Assembly: GCF_042159835.1 (NCBI RefSeq)
Contig: NZ_JBBVGT010000003.1
Span: forward strand, 496,001 to 560,000
Source of the DNA: Albibacterium profundi
GTDB taxonomy: Bacteria > Bacteroidota > Bacteroidia > Sphingobacteriales > Sphingobacteriaceae
DNA length: 64,000 bases
Reading direction: 5' to 3'
Below the pieces are notes generated by a model. That model saw only the letters and a program-made list of their open reading frames with translations. It was not told the DNA's origin and did not search any database. Position numbers and translations under genes: made by a program. Of this stretch, positions 8,252 to 17,172 are shown piece after piece. The stretch's first letter is position 1; each line of letters starts with the position of its first letter.

Positions 8252-10617
8252 TCCTGTTTCGATGGTTCTAGTTGAATGCCAACTCGCAAAGCACGCAAAC
8301 CATTGACACCCTGCAGCTCTTCCAACTCCAGATCTTCCAAGTCATTCAATAACATGCCCTTCTTTTGTAGGTAGCTGATTGAATTTCTAAACTCTCTGAT
8401 CTCTTTTGGACTAAAATACACCAAAGCTATTTTCCCAGGTTGAGTGAGTCGCTCATTCGTGCCCTTGATACATACCTTATCAATTCTCTTTTTGACCATC
8501 TCATAGCGAATATTATAGGCTCCTTCTACATCAAAGCGACGCTCATCGATACGAAAGCTGATGTCAATTGGCGACGAGTTGACAAATATTAATTGCGTGG
8601 TTTGAAGTGGAGTTTCCATTTGATCTATTAAACTATAGGTTACCTTTCCAATAGCCGCCATTGACGTCAGTTGCCACAATCGTATATTCTTAAGATATAG
8701 GATATTGAAGGGTTTTTTGGGAGCAATTGACTGACCAATATAGATATCATATTCTACGCCGTCTGATCTGAACTTTTCGAAATAGCAGGGGTAAGTTCCT
8801 TGGATCTCATCATTGAACATTTCAAGGTAGGAATTCACCGCAGTATTAATAAGTCGGATAGATGATTCGAGCGATCGCCGATTTTTAAAGACCTCACCAG
8901 TTTCTGGCAAGAGTGCATCTTCATAGGCTCGTATGATTTCCTTTGCATTGGGCTCATGCGTTTTGAAGTACCTTAGTGTTTCTGGCACGTCTTTGTTTAA
9001 AAAGTCACTGATAGTCAGTTCAATGCTGCTCAGCATCTCCGATTCTACCTTTTCTAACCAGTTTTCGCATACGTGTATTAGTTCTTCGAGAAAAGCAATG
9101 TCTATACAATCCCTTAATTTTAAGAGCGTATCATGCAGCAGATTTAGCTGGATGCTCAGGTCAGCACTTGCGGCTGCATTTCTTTCAATCGTCGAATTTC
9201 GTATGTCAATGGCACCGTATAATGGGTATACGTGTTCGAACTTAATATCTTCGATAATAGGCTTGGGCTGTTCGGGTATGATTCTCTTTTTATACTCCCA
9301 AGCTTTTTCATTAAACTTCCACTGAACGGCAGGCTGTAAAGATGTAAATTTTTCCTTGATAATATCATCTATATTTCCCTCAAAATCAACCGCATTATCT
9401 CGAAGTATCTGGCCTAGCAGGGGAGGTACATCCGACAGTTTTACTAAGAGGTTTTCATCCAGCAGGTTTTCTTGTTTTGTATAAATTTCAAGTGCACCAA
9501 CTGGCTCGCTATTATGATAAACCGGAAGAAGTGCGTATGATTTGATATTCGAAACGACTAATCCACGGAAAAGGTTGCTTACATTTTCATCGTCGTGCGT
9601 CGGCAGTTTCCCGGTGTTAAAAAATAGAATTTCGGGCGATATTAAGTATTGGTCAATCAGGTTGTCAATACGTTCGGGAGGTATCTCACTATTGCGTAAC
9701 AGATCGAGGATGATGCTGTTTCTTTGGGTAGAGGGTTCGAAGACGATACGTTCATTAATCTTTAGAAAAGGTACGATACCAAATTCTACATCTGGATGGC
9801 CCACAATTCTTTTTAAAGACAGCGTCAATTGCTCATAGATAGAATCCTTTTCTTTGCCATGGATAATCAGGTTCTTGATGTCTTCGAGGGATTGACTGAT
9901 GGTCACATCATCAACCGTGAGGATAGAAAAGCCCTTAAATATAAAATTCTGAAGAGGAAGTCGTTCCTGCAAATCCTTCCAATTGAAACTATCTGAACTA
10001 TGATCTTTAAATTCATTGTAATTGAGGTCGGGCAACTCTTCATGAAGCTCGACGTCGATAAATCGACTATCGATATTCACGCGATAATACGTTAATAGGC
10101 CAGTCTTTGTGTCTGGTAATGAGCGGATTATTTCATGCTTTTGATTGAATTTAAAGCCGTAAAGCTTTTCCAGAATCAATGAGTAAAGAAGTCGGTTATA
10201 GCTATCATCACTCTTTAGCATATCGCCGTTCGGTCCCAACATGTCATTTACATCACAGTAGCGCTCCTTTAGCAGATCATAGAAAGGGTCTGTACCGTAA
10301 AAAAGACATTGCCCAAAAGGCATTGCCAATGCCCAAAATGTTTCGGTTTCATCCGCTATTGGCGATGTCAGGCATTTGTAGATATCCGATAGTTCGTCTT
10401 CAAATTTCTCAAGATTACCGAGCTCAACTTCGCCGTTTCGTTCAATAGCATCTTCTAATTTATGAAGAACCTCTTTCAAAAAGGAAGTATTGAGTGCCTT
10501 TGTACTCTCTGTTCGTTTCCGCAGGTACTCGATAAAGCTATCAAAGGAAATCTTTATTTCTGCTTTCGACAGATGAGCTTTCTTTTTTTCAATAAAATTG
10601 AATATGTTTAATTTCAT
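8248..10617 (-). CDS. Large GAF-domain protein, last gene of the ppk1 operon
   Basis: A 789-residue soluble protein without signal peptide or membrane segments. The middle (about residues 260-410) has a GAF-like pattern ending in YALLPVYHNSEPVGALEIY and a helix, suggesting a small-molecule sensor. Residues about 460-560 are helical and start with YGAIDIRNST, which faintly recalls the first metal motif of class III cyclases, but no GDG second motif follows. The C-terminal third (from about residue 590) is an unassigned alpha/beta domain containing EGAYNIRYEMVKKRIDK. It lies 21 bases after the outer-membrane phosphatase gene in a run with ppk1, so a role in sensing phosphate or polyphosphate state is a reasonable guess only. 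Confidence 0.75.
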   Translation of the reverse strand: MKLNIFNFIEKKKAHLSKAEIKISFDSFIEYLRKRTESTKALNTSFLKEVLHKLEDAIERNGEVELGNLEKFEDELSDIYKCLTSPIADETETFWALAMPFGQCLFYGTDPFYDLLKERYCDVNDMLGPNGDMLKSDDSYNRLLYSLILEKLYGFKFNQKHEIIRSLPDTKTGLLTYYRVNIDSRFIDVELHEELPDLNYNEFKDHSSDSFNWKDLQERLPLQNFIFKGFSILTVDDVTISQSLEDIKNLIIHGKEKDSIYEQLTLSLKRIVGHPDVEFGIVPFLKINERIVFEPSTQRNSIILDLLRNSEIPPERIDNLIDQYLISPEILFFNTGKLPTHDDENVSNLFRGLVVSNIKSYALLPVYHNSEPVGALEIYTKQENLLDENLLVKLSDVPPLLGQILRDNAVDFEGNIDDIIKEKFTSLQPAVQWKFNEKAWEYKKRIIPEQPKPIIEDIKFEHVYPLYGAIDIRNSTIERNAAASADLSIQLNLLHDTLLKLRDCIDIAFLEELIHVCENWLEKVESEMLSSIELTISDFLNKDVPETLRYFKTHEPNAKEIIRAYEDALLPETGEVFKNRRSLESSIRLINTAVNSYLEMFNDEIQGTYPCYFEKFRSDGVEYDIYIGQSIAPKKPFNILYLKNIRLWQLTSMAAIGKVTYSLIDQMETPLQTTQLIFVNSSPIDISFRIDERRFDVEGAYNIRYEMVKKRIDKVCIKGTNERLTQPGKIALVYFSPKEIREFRNSISYLQKKGMLLNDLEDLELEELQGVNGLRALRVGIQLEPSKQD

Positions 10618-10638
10618 TTTTCTGATTAAAACTTAATT

Positions 10639-13600
10639 TTAGAAACGGAATCCCATATTGAAATGAGGGTACCAACCGTCTTTAGAATGTCCGGCTACAA
10701 GCTGGAATACAGCCATTTCTGCAGGTGCATAATATAATCCTCCTCCATAGGTTTGGTGCAAAGCCTTCGTATTATAATTTTCCGCCCATACTTTACCAAT
10801 ATCATAGAAACCAACGAGTCCCAGCTGCCCCGGTAGAATAAAGCTGCCAACCCGGGCTAAGCGAATCCTGGCTTCTAAGTTATTATAAAATAGATGGTCT
10901 CCTGCGTAGCGATACTTTCTTGTCCCTAATAAATTGTCTTGTCCCCCCAAAAACAGTGCTTGGTAAAACGCTGGCTTGCCGAATGTCACCCCTCCGCCGA
11001 GTCGGTTCGCGATGATGATAGCGTTATTGGCAAAGCCTTTGTAAACGCCGATGTTGGATCTTACCTGAACAAAAGAATTGGAGTACTCGTTTAGTCCTGC
11101 GTAAGCGCGTACCTTGGTGTTAAAAAAGCCGCCGCGAGTGGGAATCAGTTGATTGTCGCGGTTATCGATACGATATTCTGAGACTAGACCGGCAAAGGCT
11201 TTATTTTCATCAATATGATAACGATCGTAGCTTTTAAGCGACTCCTCATCCAGAATCAATCGTCCTTGGTTTTTCGATGGATCTAAACTATAATATTGAA
11301 GTGATGGGCCAATTTTGAAATAACTGGTTTCCTTCGTCCATTGCAAGCTGGGCTCAACCTCATACAGGTTGAAACGTGCCCGGTAATATCCCGAAGATAA
11401 TGATTCATCAAATTCAGAGCCGTTGCCTAAACCAAAAAAGTTTTGTGTATTATTAGGAACAAAGGCGTAGGCACTAACAACCAGATCTGCCTTGCCAATT
11501 AGTTCTCTCCAGTGACCTTCATAATCGACTTTAAAGGAACCAGTCTTTAACGCTCCCGAGAAAAGCACTTTCTGACTGTGATTAAACGGAGTTTTTCTGA
11601 ATCCTCGCTGATGGGTATACTTGAATCCTGCACCCAGTAGAATACCGTCATCCACGTTGTAGCCCACCAACGCCAGTGGCATGGTTGTATTGTAAAGATT
11701 AACAGGTACAAACTCCGTATGCGTACTATCGTTAGAGAAATGTGTCTTCATGGCTCGCCGGTCTCCCAAATAAGTCGATGAGTCTTTGATCAAATCATAC
11801 ACATGGACCTTCCGTCTGGCTTGCTTCACTTCTATGACTTTATTTTCCTGACCTCCGATAATCCGTAACCGGATGGGTGAATGTGGGGCGTCAACTTCGA
11901 CGCTATCTTTTCCTTGTGATAAATAGATGTTGATTTTCTTCGTGGTATCAGGATGATAAACGCGATTCAGGAACTGCCTTTTTACTTCTCCATCTTTATT
12001 GATTTTATTAATTAATATCCGCAATGCTCCATCTTGATCGTCGCTGATCTGAACCCGCTCATTCTTATTAGAAAGACGAATATCTATGATTGAATGAACA
12101 AATTGATAGTATTTGTCCATTGCCTGGGGTATTGCGTCCCGCCTTGCTCTTAAGGTTTCATATAATTGCTGTCCTCTTATTTCTACGGACGACGGTGGCA
12201 GACTATGAACGCTTTTCCAAAGGACGCTATCGCTTACATTATCGACAAATTCCTCAGTGAGTTCCATCCACTCGTCGTAGCTAAATTGCATTTTTGTATG
12301 AGCGTCGAGGAAATCAGACTTCAGCATCGAATATTTCATATTACGGATATGGTCGTCAAAACCTTGGATAGTGGGTACAGCCCATTCTCTGGATACAATG
12401 GAAGGAAAAACACCTTCCATCACGCGTAAAACTTGATCGCGATCGCGCGGTACTACTCGGTAGTCTTTATCTTTTCCTTCTTTTTCATCAACCCAACGAT
12501 ATTGATCTTCGTGCCGATCCCAATCACCTATCAGCAAATCTACCAGTCGTGACCGAAAAAAGGTTTTTGCTCCAAATGTATCGTCATTATCATTGAATAC
12601 CTTATCCAACATTTTTATAGTGTTGTCGGAGTCTCCCAAAGGTTCACGTTCTTCCAGTAGGTTTAAGGTATTCGCTATGGTTAAGTTATAAACACCGAGC
12701 AGCGAATCGGGGGCAACCCATCCGATAATAGGATTGGTATGAGGCACTTTAGCAGCATTGGCAATCGCAGGCACCATTAATGCCGAGTAGGGGTGTTGGG
12801 CGCTGACTGCATCGTCGATGAAATCACTCGCAAAGGTATTGTGAAGTGCAGAAGGTAGCAGTGACTCGGAGTTTTTGTTGACGCTGCGCAGTACCCATTG
12901 TTTGCCGGTGCTATCCTGCAATCTGATGGAAACGGTTTGCATTCCGCCACCTCGTTTAATTGGAATCAGACCGCCTTCGATTTCAGAGACGCGAAGGATG
13001 GGCACCTCGGTGTCAGCGGCCCACTCTTTCCGGTAATTTTCCCCGAATAGTTTTCTGTGGAGATTGCCTCGTTCATCATATTCAGGGTTGGCTTGTATCA
13101 CGATACTATCCCCTTCGATAGGGTCAATAGCCATTTGGTTGTTGATAAGCGACTCGTCGATATAGTCTACTTGATATTCAAAAGTCGAATTAATAGACCC
13201 GTCAGCATATTGATAATACGTAATTTGGGTACTGCGGTCATCAAGTAAATCTACCGTCACAAAGCCCTGCAAAGATGTGCCGTATAGCAAGTTGTCAGCT
13301 TTTTTTACATAGGAGCTTTTTGCCCCAGAACCACTAACTACTTGATACCTTCCATCTTCTTTAATAAATTGTAAGCCATGTTCATGACCTGCGACGAGGA
13401 TAACGTTAGGGAAACCATCGATGACGTCACTGACGCTATTAATAAGATTCTGGTATTCTGGATGAGGCATGTCTTCCGGGTTCAGAAATACGGACGACCG
13501 CAAAAGAGGGTAGAGGGATCCGATGACGGGAAGGGGTATCCATAGGTTTTTGTCGAGGACCGTCAAAGGAAACAGATGATCTTTAAGGGAGTAATAGCCA

Positions 13601-14253
13601 CCATGTACGCCGTAGGTGTAAAAGGGGTGATGAGATGCTAACAGAATGGTTTTATCACGATTCTTATAAAGTAATTCTTCTAGTTTATTTAGGAATTCGT
13701 CTTCTGTGGTACATTCGCAGTCAGAATCGGGACTGCTCGTGTCATACGGGAATAACCACCATTCACTATCATAGACAATCATGACAGCATCATCAGAAAT
13801 CGGGAACTCAACTGGTCCGGGGCATCCGTCTGCAGGTAATAGCTTCAGTAGCGAATCGCCCTGCGCCTCAATGAATTGTCCCTGCGCCTTAATTTTTGCC
13901 AAGCCATCTTTACCCATTCGGTCCCAGTCGTGATTCCCTGGAATAAACAATACCGGAGCACCCTTTGCTCGCATCGGTTCAAATTGTGACCTCAATATAT
14001 CTTTAGTGGATTCTTCTTCAGGACTTCCGGGCAAGCCGATTCCGCGTGGATAGATGTTGTCGCCAAGATAAACCACTTGGGTTTTCCCGTCAAGAATCAA
14101 GTCGGACGCACGAGGAATAATCGTTTCCTGCTTGAAATTGATTTCTCCAGCATCTCCGATAAAGATAACCCGGTTTACGATGTCGTCGTCTTGGGCAGTA
14201 GCGAAATTGCCTGTGAAAAATAAGCCAATTAGGATGATATAAAAATATCTCAT
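10639..14253 (-). CDS. Outer-membrane metallophosphoesterase with kinase-like middle and BamA/D15-type barrel
   Basis: A 1204-residue exported protein. Signal peptide about residues 1-20. Residues 28-350 form a calcineurin-type phosphoesterase with every metal box visible: GDAG (33-36), GDN (64-66), GNHD (106-109), the SHH stretch and GHEH (about 289-292). Residues about 410-750 are different: GGGMQT (435-440), QWVLRSVNK (W453, K460), then IGDWDRHEDQYRW (DRH at 579-581) and VVPRDRDQ (D604, D606), a spacing that recalls CotH/HipA/FAM20-type atypical kinases. From about residue 850 a surface-antigen/BamA-like barrel ends in a terminal phenylalanine (GFRF). It overlaps the preceding gene by ATGA. 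The kinase-like reading is inference; phosphatase and barrel assignments are firm. Confidence 0.85.
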   Translation of the reverse strand: MRYFYIILIGLFFTGNFATAQDDDIVNRVIFIGDAGEINFKQETIIPRASDLILDGKTQVVYLGDNIYPRGIGLPGSPEEESTKDILRSQFEPMRAKGAPVLFIPGNHDWDRMGKDGLAKIKAQGQFIEAQGDSLLKLLPADGCPGPVEFPISDDAVMIVYDSEWWLFPYDTSSPDSDCECTTEDEFLNKLEELLYKNRDKTILLASHHPFYTYGVHGGYYSLKDHLFPLTVLDKNLWIPLPVIGSLYPLLRSSVFLNPEDMPHPEYQNLINSVSDVIDGFPNVILVAGHEHGLQFIKEDGRYQVVSGSGAKSSYVKKADNLLYGTSLQGFVTVDLLDDRSTQITYYQYADGSINSTFEYQVDYIDESLINNQMAIDPIEGDSIVIQANPEYDERGNLHRKLFGENYRKEWAADTEVPILRVSEIEGGLIPIKRGGGMQTVSIRLQDSTGKQWVLRSVNKNSESLLPSALHNTFASDFIDDAVSAQHPYSALMVPAIANAAKVPHTNPIIGWVAPDSLLGVYNLTIANTLNLLEEREPLGDSDNTIKMLDKVFNDNDDTFGAKTFFRSRLVDLLIGDWDRHEDQYRWVDEKEGKDKDYRVVPRDRDQVLRVMEGVFPSIVSREWAVPTIQGFDDHIRNMKYSMLKSDFLDAHTKMQFSYDEWMELTEEFVDNVSDSVLWKSVHSLPPSSVEIRGQQLYETLRARRDAIPQAMDKYYQFVHSIIDIRLSNKNERVQISDDQDGALRILINKINKDGEVKRQFLNRVYHPDTTKKINIYLSQGKDSVEVDAPHSPIRLRIIGGQENKVIEVKQARRKVHVYDLIKDSSTYLGDRRAMKTHFSNDSTHTEFVPVNLYNTTMPLALVGYNVDDGILLGAGFKYTHQRGFRKTPFNHSQKVLFSGALKTGSFKVDYEGHWRELIGKADLVVSAYAFVPNNTQNFFGLGNGSEFDESLSSGYYRARFNLYEVEPSLQWTKETSYFKIGPSLQYYSLDPSKNQGRLILDEESLKSYDRYHIDENKAFAGLVSEYRIDNRDNQLIPTRGGFFNTKVRAYAGLNEYSNSFVQVRSNIGVYKGFANNAIIIANRLGGGVTFGKPAFYQALFLGGQDNLLGTRKYRYAGDHLFYNNLEARIRLARVGSFILPGQLGLVGFYDIGKVWAENYNTKALHQTYGGGLYYAPAEMAVFQLVAGHSKDGWYPHFNMGFRF

Positions 14254-15122
14254 TGTGTCTCATTAAATTTAAGTATGGTTCCCTTTCTTGTTTTATCTCC
14301 ACCTTCATTGCTGATAAATAGATTGTTATCTGCATCGAAAGCAATGCCTTCTGGTTGATTGAAATGTTTAGGGTTTAGTGGGTAGACTGCTTTAACATTC
14401 CAGCTGGAGTCGGCGACCACCAACATCTTATTGATCGATGAGAGAATATACCATTCATCGCGGAGCTGGTTCTTTGCCAGCGCTGAAGGGCGAAAATCTT
14501 TACCTTTGAGGCTTTCGAAAGAATCAATTTGATTTTCGTCAATCTCAAATTGACCTTTTAAGCGAGGTTGATGATCTCTTATTTCGAAAATGTATCCGCT
14601 TACTTTCTCTCTCTTCTTATCAACATCGCATTTTTTACATAAGACGTAGATCAAATCATCTGTGGGGTCTACTGCCAAACCCTCATATTCATCAGTTGGT
14701 ATCAGATCATCTGTCATGATAACATCTTGAATTTTTTCTTCCTTGCTGTTTGCTAGTGGCATAATGAATAGTACACCATCGCTACGTAAAACAATCAGAT
14801 CCTGTCGCGTTGCGGCGATCCCTTCATAATCGCCACTTTTACCAAATTTCCCTAGGATGGTCTTATTTTCATCCAGCTGTAACTGGTACACAGTTCCTGT
14901 CTCATCTTCAATAGCTACGAGTACGCCTGAGCCTTTATAAGGAAAAGTTATTCCTGACACTTCATGCAATGCGTCAGAAAGATAATATGTTTCCGGATCA
15001 GTAAGCGTATATCCTTCGGGGCTTGTGTAGACCGTGTTGTCTTGAGCACATGCAGATAGAACTATCAAGAAGAAAACCAAGCTCGCCAGAGATTGCAAGG
15101 AGTTAAGTGGACTTTTTATCAT
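14250..15122 (-). CDS. SdiA-regulated/YjiK-like beta-propeller lipoprotein
   Basis: About 290 residues starting at the ATG at 15122; the frame is open to 15170, but those extra residues precede a textbook lipoprotein signal (hydrophobic run ending LIVLSAC, lipobox cysteine near residue 26). The body has repeats of the SdiA-regulated domain type: HEVSGITF, YEGIAATRQD, YEGLAVDPTDDLIYVLCKKCD, QPEGIAFDADNNLFISNEGG, which fit a calcium-binding beta-propeller. The start lies inside the 3 prime end of ppk1 (20-base overlap) and the stop overlaps the next gene by ATGA, so expression is coupled to both. The molecular role is unknown; a periplasmic partner of the outer-membrane phosphatase is a plausible inference. 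Confidence 0.82.
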   Translation of the reverse strand: MIKSPLNSLQSLASLVFFLIVLSACAQDNTVYTSPEGYTLTDPETYYLSDALHEVSGITFPYKGSGVLVAIEDETGTVYQLQLDENKTILGKFGKSGDYEGIAATRQDLIVLRSDGVLFIMPLANSKEEKIQDVIMTDDLIPTDEYEGLAVDPTDDLIYVLCKKCDVDKKREKVSGYIFEIRDHQPRLKGQFEIDENQIDSFESLKGKDFRPSALAKNQLRDEWYILSSINKMLVVADSSWNVKAVYPLNPKHFNQPEGIAFDADNNLFISNEGGDKTRKGTILKFNETQ

Positions 15123-17166
15123 GTTTGTTCTTAAAGTAAATGTATGTCTCTCGCTGAGCACGGACTCCATTTTCAGAGTCCACGTTCACGGGGACATTCT
15201 CTAAATCGCTATTAATATAAACCGCAGATTCTGTATCGTTAAACTGAAATGCAAGAACATCTTTAATCTCTTGTCTCAGCTTTTTATCATAAACCGGAAA
15301 GCAAACTTCAATACGGTTGTGAATATTGCGATTCATCCAGTCGGCTGAACCCATATACATCTGTTCATCACCATTGTTATGAAAAATAAATATCCTGCTG
15401 TGTTCTAGGTAGCGGTCGACAATCCTCCTAACTTTTATATGTTCACTCATACCTTTTACGCTGGGTATGAGGCGACAGATGCTGCGTGCAATGAGGTTAA
15501 TTTTAACACCGGCATTATTTGCTTCGTATAGCTTTTTAATCATTGTCTTCTCTTCGAGATTATTTAGCTTAATGGTTATTTCTGCAGGCAGGCCCTCTTT
15601 GGCATGTTTTATTTCGCGGTCTATACACGCTATAAATGTTTCCGCAAGATTAAACTGAGCAACCAGCAGGTGTTCGAAGTTCAACTGTGTTGTTTTTACC
15701 ACCCGACGCCGTCTTGAAAGGAAATTGAACACCCGTTCTAACTCTTGGCACATGCCTTCGTGCGCTGTTAACAATACATGATCCGCGTAGACCGTCGCCG
15801 TTTTCTCATTCAAATTTCCCGTTGAAAACAATCCTAAATATCTGTTCTCCTTTGCCCCTCGTCGTTTTACTAAGGTTACTTTGGCGTGTACCTTTAGTTT
15901 GGGAATACTGAACAAAACTTTGATGCCGGCCTTCTGCATTTCCTTTGCCCATTTGAGATTGTTCCCTTCATCGAACCGAGCTTTCAACTCGACAAACACC
16001 GTTACTTTTTTTCCATTCTTCGCAGCGGAAATAAGTGCTTTTAAGATCAGGGAGCTTTCCGCCACACGATAGATCGTTGTATAGATCTCTTGAACATCAT
16101 CGTTGATAACTGCTTCGTTAAAGAATCGTAAGACCGTGTCGTATGATTGGTACGGCGGACTGATTAATAGATCTTGGTTCTGTAGTGTCTCGTACAGGCT
16201 TTGATTTTTTGGTAGGGTAAGAGGCAAGGGTGGTTGCGCATTGTTATTCCACGATGGGCGGTCGACCGGAAAAGAAAAGAAATCTCGCAAATTATGATAA
16301 GATCCCCCGGGCATGGTACTAATCTTGGGAATATTAAAGAGGCCAATTAGCTCGTTGAGGAGCTTTTTGGGCATATTAAATTGATACAGTATACGCGTAG
16401 CGAGTCCGTAGTCGCGTTTTCTGAGCTGTTCTTCGATTTTAACAGCGATATCGCCTTTGTATTCATCATCTAAATCGAGTTCCGCTTCCCGTGTAACTTT
16501 AAAAGAATACGCTTTGATTTTACTGTAACCTCCAAATATGTCTGCAAGGTGGTGACGTATGATGTCATCTATGAGAAGAACGTACTGTGTCGACTGGTGT
16601 TCCATTGTAAAAAATCGACCCACCTCGTTCGAAGGGATTTTTACAATAGCCAATTCGCGTTCTTGTTTTTTGGTGAGGGTAACCAGAAAATACAACTGAT
16701 TGTTTTCAGGAAAAAAGTTCGCCAATTGATCCGAACGAATAAGCTCTAAAGATGAAAGTATTCTTGAATAGAAATAACTTTCTGCTTGTGGTTGGACAGG
16801 AGTTGGGATTTCCTCATTATATGCTAAATAAACATGACCTTTCTTCATCTCGGGGATGATGTGTTCGGTCATAATTTCGCCGTAGCGCTCTTGGTTTCTT
16901 AAGATGGTTTTTTTGGCTTTTTTATGGACTTCCGTTTCACGTACATCCAAATTTAGAGGCTCAGCTAGCTTTTTTATCTTCTTTAATGCGGACAGCACTG
17001 GCATTCGCACACGATAGAATTCATCGAGGTTCGAAGAGTAAATAGCCAGAAAATTAATTCTTTCCAGCAAGGGTACGTCCGTTTTTGCGGCTTCGTCTAG
17101 AATACGCTCGTTAAATGACAACCAACTGAGATCCCGGTTAAAAAAGATAGGCGCCCGTCTTTCCAT
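15103..17166 (-). CDS. ppk1: Polyphosphate kinase 1
   Basis: A 687-residue PPK1 of the usual length. It reversibly polymerises the gamma phosphate of ATP into inorganic polyphosphate. The N domain begins FFNRDLSWLSFNERILDEA, a family hallmark; the catalytic phosphohistidine is H427 in KLKVHAKVTLV, followed by GNLNEKTA; the second conserved histidine is in RYLEHSRIFIF, followed by GSADWMNRNI and RIEVCFPVYD. It starts 6 bases after the HD-PycTM gene and overlaps the propeller lipoprotein gene. No exopolyphosphatase (ppx) gene accompanies it here, the common partner elsewhere. Confidence 0.97.
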   Translation of the reverse strand: MERRAPIFFNRDLSWLSFNERILDEAAKTDVPLLERINFLAIYSSNLDEFYRVRMPVLSALKKIKKLAEPLNLDVRETEVHKKAKKTILRNQERYGEIMTEHIIPEMKKGHVYLAYNEEIPTPVQPQAESYFYSRILSSLELIRSDQLANFFPENNQLYFLVTLTKKQERELAIVKIPSNEVGRFFTMEHQSTQYVLLIDDIIRHHLADIFGGYSKIKAYSFKVTREAELDLDDEYKGDIAVKIEEQLRKRDYGLATRILYQFNMPKKLLNELIGLFNIPKISTMPGGSYHNLRDFFSFPVDRPSWNNNAQPPLPLTLPKNQSLYETLQNQDLLISPPYQSYDTVLRFFNEAVINDDVQEIYTTIYRVAESSLILKALISAAKNGKKVTVFVELKARFDEGNNLKWAKEMQKAGIKVLFSIPKLKVHAKVTLVKRRGAKENRYLGLFSTGNLNEKTATVYADHVLLTAHEGMCQELERVFNFLSRRRRVVKTTQLNFEHLLVAQFNLAETFIACIDREIKHAKEGLPAEITIKLNNLEEKTMIKKLYEANNAGVKINLIARSICRLIPSVKGMSEHIKVRRIVDRYLEHSRIFIFHNNGDEQMYMGSADWMNRNIHNRIEVCFPVYDKKLRQEIKDVLAFQFNDTESAVYINSDLENVPVNVDSENGVRAQRETYIYFKNKHDKKST

Positions 17167-17172
17167 TTTTCT

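Noticed and set aside
9100..9260. DIRNST motif in the GAF protein as a class III nucleotide cyclase domain (possible Pycsar cyclase)
   Set aside because: Only the first metal-like motif is visible; the GDG-type second motif and the dimer-arm pattern are missing, so it cannot be called a cyclase.
8933..9325. Plus-strand open frame antisense to the GAF gene
   Set aside because: Shadow frame; composition reflects the complement of helical coding sequence.
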